NCBI GenBank assembly: GCA_026388155.1
Contig: JAPLKI010000022.1
Location: forward strand, 406,977 to 470,976
Length of the DNA stretch: 64,000 nucleotides
Source: Elusimicrobiota bacterium
GTDB taxonomy: Bacteria > Elusimicrobiota > Elusimicrobia > Elusimicrobiales > UBA9959
Reading direction: 5' to 3'
A program made the position numbers and the translations under genes. Below, piece by piece: positions 25,572-34,419 of this stretch. How positions within the stretch are numbered: position 1 is the first letter of the stretch; every line of letters starts with the position of its first letter. The notes beneath the pieces were generated by a model that worked only from the letters and a program-made list of their open reading frames with translations, made no database searches and was not told where the DNA came from.

Positions 25572-25847
25572 TTATTTTGTCTCGTTTAAAACTGAGTGGA
25601 TATGCGAACGCACATGGGTTATTTTTACCCCTTTTGCTATTTCAATTTCCAACTCGTGCTCGCGTACAGCGCTGATGGTGCCTATTATGCCTCCGTTGGT
25701 AAGTACCTTGTCGCCGACCTTTAAGGCTTCAAGCATCTTTTTCATTTCCTTCATCTGCTTCTGCTGGGGACGGATCAACAGGAAATAAAAAATAAGCATT
25801 ATGGCTGCCAACGGTATGAATTGCATGAAAGCGGGGCTCGGGTTCAT
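25572..25847 (-). CDS. yajC: Preprotein translocase subunit YajC
   Basis: A 91-aa single-TM protein (FIPLAAIMLIFYFLLIRPQQKQMKEMKKM) followed by a small soluble KOW-like part (LKVGDKVLTNGGIIGTISAV). YajC associates with SecDF. It opens the yajC-secD-secF operon and follows tgt, a common gene order in many bacteria. The ATG at 25847 is preceded by GGAGGA-like sequence (acggaggacaag), a good ribosome-binding site. Confidence 0.95.
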   Translation of the reverse strand: MNPSPAFMQFIPLAAIMLIFYFLLIRPQQKQMKEMKKMLEALKVGDKVLTNGGIIGTISAVREHELEIEIAKGVKITHVRSHIHSVLNETK

Positions 25848-25934
25848 CTTGTCCTCCGTAGAAACTATAATTCTTTTATTATTTTAACAAATTTTTGCCG
25901 TCTTAAATCCTGAATCTTGAAGTTTGCCGCTATT

Positions 25935-27068
<1,134 letters not shown>

Positions 27069-27079
27069 TTAAGCTGACC

Positions 27080-27225
27080 CCTTGGTAATAAGCAAATAGT
27101 AAGAAAGTGAATAGCGAATAGTAACAGCCATAAAAACCCACCTTCTACTCGAAATTTAATAATCTCTTCTGGGATACTGCCCGGTTCATTTTCTCACTAT
27201 TCGCTATTTACTATAAAATAAGCAT
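27080..27225. repeat. Intergenic heptad palindrome P10 (long loop)
   Basis: Arms of AGCGAAT / AGTAAAT / AGTGAAT words: left around 27089-27122, right around 27198-27222 (CTCACTATTCGCTATTTACT). A loop of about 70 nt separates them. The right arm reaches the queA stop. Confidence 0.8.
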
Positions 27226-28401
27226 TGAATCGCCGTAAGAATAAAACCTGTATTTTTCCCTTACGGCTTCCGTATAGGCTTTAAAAAGCGGCTCACGCCC
27301 CGCAAAAGCCGCGGTCATATAAAGCGGCGCAGAATCAGGCACATGCAAATTGGTTATGAACGCGCCCGCTACTTTGAACTTATAACCGGGGCGTATGAAA
27401 AGCCCGGCGCGCCTTTCACCGTGGATAAGCCGGCCGTCCGTCCCCGCGAAAGTTTCAAGAGTGCGCATGGAGGAGGTGCCCACGGCTATAACGCGCCCTC
27501 CGGATTTTTTGTGGGCGTTTATCATTGAAGCCGTCCCGGAGTCCAGAAAACAGGTTTCCTCAAGCATAACATGATCGGCCGGGTTTTTGCAGCGCACCGG
27601 CCTGAAAGTTCCCCAGCCTATGTGAAGTGTGACGAACGCGACGCGCGCGCCCCGGGCCTCAAGCGCCGCGAATACCGCGGGAGTAAAATGAAAACCGGCC
27701 GTGGGCGCGGCTATTGAGCCGGGGGCGTCGGCAAATACCGTCTGGTAGCGCGCTTCGTCAGCCGCAAACTCGGCGTTGCCGCAACTTTTTCTTTTTCTGG
27801 CTTTTAAAATATACTGGGGAAGGGGAACCTGTCCATGTTCCGTCAGATAGGCTTCGTTAACCGGGCTGGAAAATTCAAAGGTCCAACTGCCGTCCGGGTT
27901 AAGCCCGGCGCAGACGGCATTGACACCCGCGCCGCATACAAGGCGCTGCCCCGCTTTTATTTTCCTTGCAAGCGCCGTCCAAATGGTCATATCCGGACGC
28001 TGCGGAGCAATAAGAAGCAGATCGGTTTTTCCTCCCGTGGGCTTTTCCGCCGGCAGTTTCGCTTTCCAGACGCGGCTTCTGTTTAAGACCAGCAGATCAT
28101 TGGGCCCCAGCAGCGAGGGCAGCTCACGGAAAACAAGGTGGCTCATAGAGGCGGAAGCGCGGTTAAGTACCAGCAGGCGCGAGGAGTCCGCCGGCTCGGC
28201 CGGTTTTGGGGCTATAAGCGGCTCTATTTCCAGGGAAGAAAATTCGTGCAAAGACGCGGAGGTTGCCCTAACCGCCTGCTTATTTGCCGAAGGCCCCGCC
28301 CTTTTGGGGCAAAGCGACGGGGTATTACCGGAATTATGTCCATAAGCGATAGCATCCGAACCAAAAGAGCGGAGCAAGCGTTTGGCGGGGTCAGTTGTCA
28401 T
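27211..28401 (-). CDS. queA: S-adenosylmethionine:tRNA ribosyltransferase-isomerase with N-terminal insert
   Basis: A 396-aa enzyme that transfers and isomerises the ribosyl group of SAM onto preQ1-tRNA to form epoxyqueuosine. Conserved blocks: LLVLNRSRVWKAKL, AAPTAGFHFTPAV, HIGWGTFRPV and IYPGY-like IRPGYKF. Family proteins begin near the SLHEFSSLEIEPLIAPKPA position; here about 48 extra residues precede it. Most of them come from a class C palindrome at 28293-28375 (LLRSFGSDAIAYGHNSG...LCPKRAGP). The ATG at 28401 overlaps the SpoIID stop, so translation is probably coupled through the extension, unless a GTG/TTG further in is used. Confidence 0.94.
   Translation of the reverse strand: MTTDPAKRLLRSFGSDAIAYGHNSGNTPSLCPKRAGPSANKQAVRATSASLHEFSSLEIEPLIAPKPAEPADSSRLLVLNRASASMSHLVFRELPSLLGPNDLLVLNRSRVWKAKLPAEKPTGGKTDLLLIAPQRPDMTIWTALARKIKAGQRLVCGAGVNAVCAGLNPDGSWTFEFSSPVNEAYLTEHGQVPLPQYILKARKRKSCGNAEFAADEARYQTVFADAPGSIAAPTAGFHFTPAVFAALEARGARVAFVTLHIGWGTFRPVRCKNPADHVMLEETCFLDSGTASMINAHKKSGGRVIAVGTSSMRTLETFAGTDGRLIHGERRAGLFIRPGYKFKVAGAFITNLHVPDSAPLYMTAAFAGREPLFKAYTEAVREKYRFYSYGDSMLIL
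28293..28375. repeat. 83-bp coding palindrome (class C) at the queA 5' end
   Basis: Inverted ends GCCCCGCCCTTTTGG / CCAAAAGAGCGGAGC (13/15 complementary), 83 bp in all. It encodes most of the N-terminal extension of QueA. Related to the 85-bp elements in waaA and at 44033. Confidence 0.8.
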
Positions 28402-29533
28402 AATCGGTTATGGAAGCGCCGGGGTAATAATGCCTGAGAATTTTTTTATAACTCTTTCCGCGCGCGGCCATTTCTTTCGCGCCTTCCTGACAGAGTCCCA
28501 CGCCATGCCCCCAGCCGCGCCCGTAAAATTCATATCCGCTTTTGTCCTCTTTAATACGGGTGATATATGTGCTTCTAAAAGAATTGCTGCCGAAATTTTT
28601 CCTGAATTCACCGGCGGGCAGCTGGAAGTCCCCCTGATCCGTGTGAAAAAGCAGGCTGAGAGCTCTCCCGGAACGGTCCTTTTTATATACCTTGATGGCT
28701 TTAATCTTTAACGCGGTCGATCCGCTGTTTTGCACAAAAGTGAGCAGGTCTTCGTATGGCACATGGAAGCTCCACTGATAATGCGCGGCGAGGGAACAAT
28801 AAGGATCGCTCACCCCTTCAAGTGGCTTCACGACTTCCTCACCCCAGTACGCTTTTGCGCTGGCGGTGCGTCCGCCGCAGCAGGAGTGAAAAAAAGCGGT
28901 TATTATTTTGCCCTTGTATTTCAGCACCTCTCCGCGCGTGGAGTTAACGGCCTCAAGTATCCTTGAATTTACGCCTTTCGTTCCGTTGTATACCTGCATG
29001 TCGGCTCCGGAGGTGATATCAAAATCTTTGGCCGGATTTATGTTCTTCGCGGCGTAGCTGCGCGAAGCCACAGCCTGCGCTTTCAGCGCCTCAAGCGGCC
29101 AGGAGGGGCTCATTTCCGACGGCAGAACTCCGTAAAGATAGTCTTCAAGCGGGAGTTCTTCTATGATATCAAGCCTGCCGTTTGAAGCCACCTTGATCAG
29201 CATATCCCCTTTGTAAATGTTTCCGCCGAGGCGTATTTTTTCGGAACCATCCGCCGCCAACAGCCTTATTGGAGAAGAGAGCTTCTGATTAGCCACCGAA
29301 AGGGATTGGGTGCCAAAACTTCGTATTTCATAGTAGGCGTTTGCGAGCAGGAGATATTTTTGTCCGGTTTTTACCTCCTGCACGTAGGTTTTTACCGAAG
29401 TTTTAAGTTTAATCGGGGGGGAATCACGGACTATGGCGACTCTTATTCTGGGCCCGCTGTCGCCCTGCGCTCCATCCGAGGCGTTGACTGATACGCAAAA
29501 GGCGAAAACGAGGGAGGCGGCAAGTCGCAGCAT
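28391..29533 (-). CDS. SpoIID/LytB-domain secreted protein
   Basis: A 380-aa protein with a signal peptide (MLRLAASLVFAFCVSVNA) and a SpoIID/LytB domain from about residue 120. Motifs are YLYGVLPSEMSPSWPLEALKAQAVASRSYA, FHSCCGGRTASAKAYWGE and GRGWGHGVGLCQEGAKEMA. In sporulating bacteria SpoIID is a peptidoglycan lytic transglycosylase; in non-sporulating Gram-negatives the domain is found in cell-wall remodelling proteins. Its 3' end overlaps the queA start by 11 nt. It sits between ruvB and queA, so it is in a housekeeping operon. Confidence 0.9.
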   Translation of the reverse strand: MLRLAASLVFAFCVSVNASDGAQGDSGPRIRVAIVRDSPPIKLKTSVKTYVQEVKTGQKYLLLANAYYEIRSFGTQSLSVANQKLSSPIRLLAADGSEKIRLGGNIYKGDMLIKVASNGRLDIIEELPLEDYLYGVLPSEMSPSWPLEALKAQAVASRSYAAKNINPAKDFDITSGADMQVYNGTKGVNSRILEAVNSTRGEVLKYKGKIITAFFHSCCGGRTASAKAYWGEEVVKPLEGVSDPYCSLAAHYQWSFHVPYEDLLTFVQNSGSTALKIKAIKVYKKDRSGRALSLLFHTDQGDFQLPAGEFRKNFGSNSFRSTYITRIKEDKSGYEFYGRGWGHGVGLCQEGAKEMAARGKSYKKILRHYYPGASITDYDN

Positions 29534-29534
29534 T

Positions 29535-30560
29535 TTATAACAGTTCCTGCTGCCGCGGAAGTTTAAGGCCCAAATGTCTGGCGGCTTTGGCGGTAAGAAC
29601 TCTGCCTCTTGTCGTCCTCTTTAAAAATCCGCTCTGCATAAGAAAAGGCTCTATTACATCCGTGAGCGTGTCCTGCTCTTCGGAAATGGAAACGGCCAGC
29701 GTTTCTATCCCCACCGGCCCGCCTTCAAATTTTTCCGCTATGGTCGTAAGGAGGCGGCGGTCCAGATTGTCAAGCCCCTCCGAGTCTATCTCCAGCGAAG
29801 CCATGGCGGCTTCCGTGATCTCCGGAGTGATAACGCCCGTGCCTTTCACTTCGGCGAAATCGCGAACCCTTTTAAGCAGGCGGTTGGCTATGCGCGGCGT
29901 GCCGCGCGAGCGGGCGGCTATAAGTTTCAGGCCCTGCGGTGAGGCGGAAGTGTTAAGTATGGCGGCCGACCGCTCAAGAATGGCTTCAATTTCAGTTTCT
30001 CCGTAAAAGCCCAGATTAAATGAAAGTCCGAAACGGTCCCGTAAAGGGCCGGTGAGCAATCCGCTTCTGGTCGTAGCGCCCACCAGAGTAAAGCGCGGCA
30101 CGGCGAGTTTAAGGGTAGTAGCTCCGGGGCCTTTGCCTGTGCTTATAAAGAAAATGAAATCCTCCATTACGGGGTAGAGGGCTTCTTCCACTGCGGCGTT
30201 AAGGCGGTGTATTTCGTCGATAAAAAGGATATCGCCTTCAGCGAGCTCAGTGGTAAGCATGGCGGCCAGATCTCCGGGTTTTGAAAGCACGGGGCCGGAG
30301 GTTACTTTTATGTTTACCCCCATTTCACGGGCGAGTATATGCGAAAGCGTGGTTTTGCCAAGGCCCGGGGGGGAATAAAAAAGACAGTGGTCAAGCGCCT
30401 CACCGCGGTTTTTAGCGGCCCTTATGGAAATATCCAGATTTTCCTTGAGTTTCTTCTGGCCTATAAACTCTTTGAGCGTAAGCGGGCGCAGCGCCGAATC
30501 AAAACGCGCGGTTTCTCCGGGAGCGGTTTTGGGTGAAAGCGGATTGTCTTCTTTTTGCAT
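29535..30560 (-). CDS. ruvB: Holliday junction branch migration helicase RuvB
   Basis: A 341-aa AAA+ ATPase: Walker [14 protein letters not shown], Walker [12 protein letters not shown], sensor-1 [10 protein letters not shown], sensor-2 region [10 protein letters not shown] and the C-terminal winged helix ([19 protein letters not shown]). It drives branch migration with RuvA. Normal length. The RuvA and RuvC genes lie directly upstream on the same strand, giving a full ruvCAB set in that order. A palindrome (P11) separates it from ruvA. Confidence 0.97.
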   Translation of the reverse strand: MQKEDNPLSPKTAPGETARFDSALRPLTLKEFIGQKKLKENLDISIRAAKNRGEALDHCLFYSPPGLGKTTLSHILAREMGVNIKVTSGPVLSKPGDLAAMLTTELAEGDILFIDEIHRLNAAVEEALYPVMEDFIFFISTGKGPGATTLKLAVPRFTLVGATTRSGLLTGPLRDRFGLSFNLGFYGETEIEAILERSAAILNTSASPQGLKLIAARSRGTPRIANRLLKRVRDFAEVKGTGVITPEITEAAMASLEIDSEGLDNLDRRLLTTIAEKFEGGPVGIETLAVSISEEQDTLTDVIEPFLMQSGFLKRTTRGRVLTAKAARHLGLKLPRQQELL

Positions 30561-30655
30561 AGTTCAACGGCAGAGGTTAGGGGCCGGCGGCTAGGGCAAT
30601 TAAGAATAAGGAACTCCTTCCCTGAACCGCTCTCCTCTAGCCTCTATCCCCTTTC
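30561..30655. repeat. Intergenic heptad palindrome P11
   Basis: Left words CAGAGGT, TAGGGGC, CGGCGGC, TAGGGCA after the boundary AACGGCAG; right arm complement includes CTCCTCTAGCCTCTATCCCC. The core AAGGAACTCCTTCCCT is the clearest form of the shared centre. Lies between ruvA and ruvB. Confidence 0.85.
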
Positions 30656-30661
30656 TTTATA

Positions 30662-31282
30662 CTACTTCGGCGAAAGGATCTTTAGCGCTCTTTTTAAAAT
30701 GGTTTCTATGTTTTCCGTCTCTTCAGGCGCGGAAGCGGCCGCCTCCTCCAGCGCGTCGCGGGCCTCGCCGGGCCTGAATCCCAGCGCGGAAAGGGCGCTT
30801 AGCACCTGCATATACGCTCCGTCGGCCGAATAGGCGCCTCCCTTTATCTTTTCCGGACCGGAGATGGAAAGTCCCTGGATTTTGTCCTTAAGGGCGGCGG
30901 ATATTTTTTCGGCTGTTTTTGCGGTAAACCCAAAAATAGTAATTAGCAGCTTAAGGTCGTTCTTGATTACCGCTTTTTTAAAGTCCGGCAGCGACCTGAG
31001 GGCCTTATTCAGGTATTCAAGGGCTTTTTTCGCCCCGGTGGCGGGTACCGCGTCGCGGAAAAGCTCAAAAAGGGCTTTTTCTTCCGCGCTCAAAAAACCG
31101 TAAAGGGCGATGCCGCCGTACATACTGATCGATTCCGCTATGAAAACTTCCGCCTGGGCGGACTGCGCCAGCGCCTCAAGGGAAGTTTCGCAGAAAAAAA
31201 CCTCATAACCCACACCGCAGGTTTCAATTACCGCGCTTTGTGCGGTTTTTGAAAGCACGCGGCCTTTCAGGTAGGCGAACAT
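30662..31282 (-). CDS. ruvA: Holliday junction branch migration protein RuvA
   Basis: A 206-aa protein with the N-terminal OB fold (MFAYLKGRVLSKTAQSAVIE, GVGYEVFFCETSLEAL), HhH-type middle region (SLPDFKKAVIKNDLKLL, GFTAKTAEKISAALKDKI) and a C-terminal domain (ALSALGFRPGEARDALE) that binds RuvB. RuvA tetramers hold the Holliday junction for RuvB. Length is normal. It lies between ruvC and ruvB on the minus strand. Confidence 0.95.
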   Translation of the reverse strand: MFAYLKGRVLSKTAQSAVIETCGVGYEVFFCETSLEALAQSAQAEVFIAESISMYGGIALYGFLSAEEKALFELFRDAVPATGAKKALEYLNKALRSLPDFKKAVIKNDLKLLITIFGFTAKTAEKISAALKDKIQGLSISGPEKIKGGAYSADGAYMQVLSALSALGFRPGEARDALEEAAASAPEETENIETILKRALKILSPK

Positions 31283-31299
31283 ATCAAGAATACCTCTTT

Positions 31300-31362
31300 A
31301 TAAAATTCAAGGTTCCGGGTTCAAGATTAGGCATTCGCTATTTACTATTCGCTCCCTTCGTT
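31300..31362. repeat. Half-hybrid heptad element P12
   Basis: The left part carries TTCAAGG, TTCCGGG, TTCAAGA words and the right part CTATTTA / CTATTCG words, so the two halves belong to different families and do not pair. The right half encodes the last residues of RuvC (GTKGANSK). Confidence 0.65.
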
Positions 31363-31874
31363 CCTACAGCCATCCGGGCTTTTTCAAGAGCCAGCCGCAC
31401 CGGGGACAGCCGCAGGTGGCAAAGCGCGGCCGCCATGGCGTCGGCCACATCGTCCGGTTTTGGAATTTCCTTTAAACCAAGAATAAGCTGCACTATTTTT
31501 TGCATCTGGGCTTTGTCGGCGCTGCCACTGCCGCTTACGGTTTTTTTTATTTCCCGCGGATTGTAAGCGCTTATGGGCAGGGATTTTTTTTCACAGGCGA
31601 GTAAAATTACTCCTCTGGCATGGGTGGTATTTGCCTGCGTGTCCGCGCGCTTTGAGAAGAAAACCTCTTCTATAGCCGCGGCTTGCGGCGTATTTTCGGT
31701 TATCACCGAAGCAAGAGAGTCATAAATAGCGCTCAGGCGTTTTTCAAGCGCAAGGCTTTTGGACGTGTGGATAAGACCGCTTGCAAGCACTCGCGCCGCC
31801 GCACCAGGTCCGCCTTTCTCAAGGACAGCCCAGCCCGTTCTGTCAAGCCCGGGGTCAATGCCTAAGATTTTCAT
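31338..31874 (-). CDS. ruvC: Holliday junction resolvase RuvC
   Basis: A 178-aa nuclease of RNase H fold. The catalytic acidic residues are visible in ILGIDPGLDRTGW, AAIEEVFFSKRA and PDDVADAMAAALCH. Positions and length fit RuvC. It cleaves Holliday junctions after RuvAB-driven migration. It precedes ruvA on the minus strand and follows yebC, an order seen in many bacteria (yebC-ruvC-ruvA-ruvB). The C terminus lies in repeat P12. Confidence 0.96.
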   Translation of the reverse strand: MKILGIDPGLDRTGWAVLEKGGPGAAARVLASGLIHTSKSLALEKRLSAIYDSLASVITENTPQAAAIEEVFFSKRADTQANTTHARGVILLACEKKSLPISAYNPREIKKTVSGSGSADKAQMQKIVQLILGLKEIPKPDDVADAMAAALCHLRLSPVRLALEKARMAVGTKGANSK

Positions 31875-31909
31875 TTGTAAGAGGTCACCGGCGACAGGTA
31901 AAGGGCGCT

Positions 31910-32665
31910 TTACTGCTCAAGTTTTGCCAATATAGAGTCGGGTATGTTGAAGTTTGAATAGACCGTCTGAACATCGTCATGGTCTTCAAGAGCGTCCATA
32001 AGGCGGACTATCTGGGCGGCTTTGTCTTCGCCGACATTAATTTCGTTCTTGGGCAGCATGGTGATTTCGGCCGAGACCACCGGCACTTTCCTTTCCTGCA
32101 GTTTGGCCCTTACGTTTTCAAACTCCGCGGGGGAGGTTATTATTTCAAATTCGTCGGAATCGGCGGGGGAACGGAAGTCATCGGCGCCTATTTCAAGGGC
32201 CAGAGTCATCAGCTCGTCTTCCTTGGCGTCTGTTTTTTTTACGGCTATGTAACCCTTTTGCTCGAACATCCAGGACACGCAGCCGGAGGAACCCATATTG
32301 CCGCCGTGCACATCCAAAATCTTACGGATTTCACTGGCGGCGCGGTTTTTATTGTCGGTGGTCGTGTTTATCAGGATGGCTATACCGCCCGGGCCGTAAC
32401 CCTCGTAGGTGATCTCTTCATAGATTACTCCGGGCTCCTTGCCTGTGCCGCGGTCGATGGCTCTTTGTACGTTGGTGGAAGGCATGTTTGCCGCCTTCCC
32501 GTCTTCTATAGCTTTGCGCAAACGGGGATTTTCATCAACCTTGCCGCCGCCCATCCTGGCGGCGATGGTGATTTCTTTTATTATCTTTGTAAAGACCTTG
32601 CCTTTTTTGGCATCAGTAATAGCTTTTTTGTGTTTTATTCCAGCCCAGTGGGAATGTCCGCCCAT
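31910..32665 (-). CDS. yebC: YebC/PmpR-family translation or transcription factor
   Basis: A 251-aa protein beginning MGGHSHWAGIKHKKAITDAK. The ATG at 32665 has AAGGAG about 6 nt upstream; a Met six codons earlier has no such site. The family is defined by this N terminus and blocks such as GKAANMPSTNVQRAIDRGTG and YEGYGPGGIAILIN. YebC proteins were described as DNA-binding regulators and, for some, as factors that relieve ribosome stalling at proline stretches. It heads the ruvCAB cluster. No palindrome separates it from ruvC. Confidence 0.95.
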   Translation of the reverse strand: MGGHSHWAGIKHKKAITDAKKGKVFTKIIKEITIAARMGGGKVDENPRLRKAIEDGKAANMPSTNVQRAIDRGTGKEPGVIYEEITYEGYGPGGIAILINTTTDNKNRAASEIRKILDVHGGNMGSSGCVSWMFEQKGYIAVKKTDAKEDELMTLALEIGADDFRSPADSDEFEIITSPAEFENVRAKLQERKVPVVSAEITMLPKNEINVGEDKAAQIVRLMDALEDHDDVQTVYSNFNIPDSILAKLEQ

Positions 32666-32766
32666 ATAAAGCTCCTTGCGCAATCAGGTTCAATTTTGGA
32701 AGCGTTGCTATAAATTCTATAATAAAGCGAGCGCTTTCACAAGGAATAGACACATCTCCTTGTTTG

Positions 32767-32834
32767 CCCTCGTGGAGCACCGGGCGCCACCTTATAAAGC
32801 CCGGCGGTAATCCGTCCGCCTAAGGCGGATGCGA
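32767..32834. repeat. 68-bp direct repeat, copy 1
   Basis: Begins CCCTCGTGGAGCACC and ends GGCGGATGCGA, with an internal hairpin TCCGCC-TAA-GGCGGA. The second copy at 32943 differs at one base. Lies in the 350-bp gap between yebC and the tRNA gene. No open frame is credible here. Confidence 0.9.
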
Positions 32835-32942
32835 TAAGCCCGCGCGATTACCTTCGTTAGTGAGCGCGGGAACCTTATAGAAGGGGTTCAGTGAGCGGGC
32901 CGCCAAAGGCGGCAAAGCGAACGACGAAGGGGAACTTAGTTC
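32835..32942. repeat. Hairpin-rich spacer between the direct repeats
   Basis: Contains CCCGCGC...GCGCGGG (stem of 7), a GCCGCC-AAA-GGCGGC hairpin, and AGGGGAAC-TTA-GTTCCCCT crossing into the second repeat copy. Looks like a structured RNA or a cluster of palindromes; no gene recognised. Confidence 0.6.
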
Positions 32943-33010
32943 CCCTCGTGGAGCACCGGGCGCCACCTTATAAAGCCCGACGGTAATCCGTCCGCCTAAG
33001 GCGGATGCGA
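32943..33010. repeat. 68-bp direct repeat, copy 2
   Basis: Same 68 bp as copy 1 with a single G-to-A change, and a spacing of 176 bp between copies. Ends 5 nt before the tRNA-Arg gene, so it may belong to its leader. Confidence 0.9.
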
Positions 33011-33015
33011 CAAAG

Positions 33016-33089
33016 GCCCCCTTAGCTCAACTGGATAGAGCGACTGCCTTCGGAGCAGTAGGTTAGAGGTTCGAATCCTCTAGGGGGCA
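33016..33089 (+). tRNA. tRNA-Arg (anticodon UCG)
   Basis: Cloverleaf: acceptor GCCCCCT / AGGGGGC with discriminator A, D stem GCTC / GAGC, anticodon stem ACTGC / GCAGT with loop CTTCGGA (anticodon TCG), T stem AGAGG / CCTCT with TTCGAAT. 74 nt without encoded CCA. It reads CGA (and, by wobble, other CGN) codons. Confidence 0.97.
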
Positions 33090-33104
33090 CAGATTTATGG
33101 AAAA

Positions 33105-33218
33105 TTGAAAATTCGAGATTCCGGATTTAAGATTAAGGACTAAAGGGGAGATAAATTTTAACCTCGGATTTTGAATCTTGAATCCGGAATAGTGAATCTT
33201 GAATCCGACTGCTGCCTG
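33105..33218. repeat. Intergenic heptad palindrome P13
   Basis: Right arm words TTGAATC, TTGAATC, CGGAATA, GTGAATC, TTGAATC; left arm complement includes GATTCCGGATTTAAGATT. Core around GGACTAAAGGGG. Lies between tRNA-Arg and the HEAT protein gene. Confidence 0.85.
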
Positions 33219-33277
33219 TAACCTTTTTGTAACCAAATGTCAACAATAACGCAAGAGGAAAAAGGGAAAATATAGAT

Positions 33278-34402
33278 ATGAACCCAGTGTTCGCCGTTTT
33301 TTTATTGTTATGGCCTCCCATTGCTTTTGGGGCGCAAGTCTATTCCGACAAGGAATTGGGCACAAAGGCTCTTGAAACGGTGATTGCCGACATAAAAGAT
33401 AAAGATTCTGATATACGGGCTATGGCGGCGGGGGTGCTGGGCAATGCCGGGAATAAAGCCGCCGTGGGAATACTTACGAAGCTGCTTAACGACCCGGACA
33501 AACATGTGCGCATAACCGCGGCGGAAGCTCTTTGGAAGCTTGACAGCCCGGCCGGGATGAAAATTGTCTACGCGATTATCAACGATGTTCCCGCCAAGGA
33601 ACCAGTGGATCATTCACCCATGATAGAGCTTAAAACCATTTTCCAGAACAAGATCCGGGAACACGCCATAGAAGCCGTAGTGCGCATGAAAGGCGAGAAA
33701 GCGGGAGACTTGCTTTTTAGCCTGAAAAACGACGTTTTCGGCGCCGTGCGCGACGTGGCGGCAAGAGAACTTTCCCGTCTGGGCTACGACGAGGAAATGA
33801 CGCAGTTTATTGACGCCCTGAGCTCGGAAAACGAGGCCATCCGCTACCAGAGCGCCACCGTGTTTTCAAAAATTTGCAGCGCGGCAGCCTTGCCGAAACT
33901 TAAAGAACTGCTGGGGAAGGAAACCTCTCTAATGGTAAAAACCGCCGTGCTTGACGCCATAGCCTGTATTCCTGAACGGAAATCCGCGACGGAAGCGCTT
34001 ATGGCTCTTGCCGATGACGATAACCCCACGGTTAAATATAAGGCGATCGTCGCGCTCGCCGGAATAAAAGATAAAAAAGTATCCGCTAAACTTGCGGAGA
34101 TAAATTCCGAGACAGGCGACATTAAACTAAAGCTGGCCATACTGCCCGCACTCATCTCCCCGTCCGCCGGTAACGCCATGGACGGGCAGGCCGGCGGCGC
34201 AGCCGGAAAGCCGGAACTGGAAACGGTTTCGCGGGCTTTGGAAGCCCGGAACCCTGAAGTGAAAATTTCAGCGGTCAGGGCGCTTGAAAATTTTAATCCG
34301 CAGGAAGCCAAGCCTTTGCTCGGCGCCGCGCTGGCCGATGAAAATGCCTCCGTAAAGCTTGAGGCGGCCCTGCAGATACTGAGGCGGTTTTCAAAGAAGT
34401 AG
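33278..34402 (+). CDS. HEAT-repeat exported protein
   Basis: A 374-aa protein with a signal peptide (MNPVFAVFLLLWPPIAFGA) and roughly eight to nine HEAT/PBS-type helical repeats. Each has the pattern DxDxxVRxxAAxALGxIG (for instance IRAMAAGVLGNAGNKAAVG, VRITAAEALWKLDSP, VKYKAIVALAGIKDKK). HEAT arrays are protein-binding scaffolds. It precedes the metalloprotease gene by 17 nt and probably forms an operon with it, so a periplasmic partner or chaperone role is plausible but unproven. No enzymatic motif. The upstream P13 palindrome lies in its leader. Confidence 0.8.
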   Translation: MNPVFAVFLLLWPPIAFGAQVYSDKELGTKALETVIADIKDKDSDIRAMAAGVLGNAGNKAAVGILTKLLNDPDKHVRITAAEALWKLDSPAGMKIVYAIINDVPAKEPVDHSPMIELKTIFQNKIREHAIEAVVRMKGEKAGDLLFSLKNDVFGAVRDVAARELSRLGYDEEMTQFIDALSSENEAIRYQSATVFSKICSAAALPKLKELLGKETSLMVKTAVLDAIACIPERKSATEALMALADDDNPTVKYKAIVALAGIKDKKVSAKLAEINSETGDIKLKLAILPALISPSAGNAMDGQAGGAAGKPELETVSRALEARNPEVKISAVRALENFNPQEAKPLLGAALADENASVKLEAALQILRRFSKK

Positions 34403-34419
34403 GACGCGGAAATCACCTT

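Noticed and set aside
31979..32713. A 244-codon frame antisense to yebC
   Set aside because: YebC is a well-conserved family; the antisense frame is a shadow.
32767..33010. Insertion sequence or attachment site at the tRNA
   Set aside because: No integrase or transposase frame nearby and no partial tRNA duplicate; only direct repeats and hairpins are seen.
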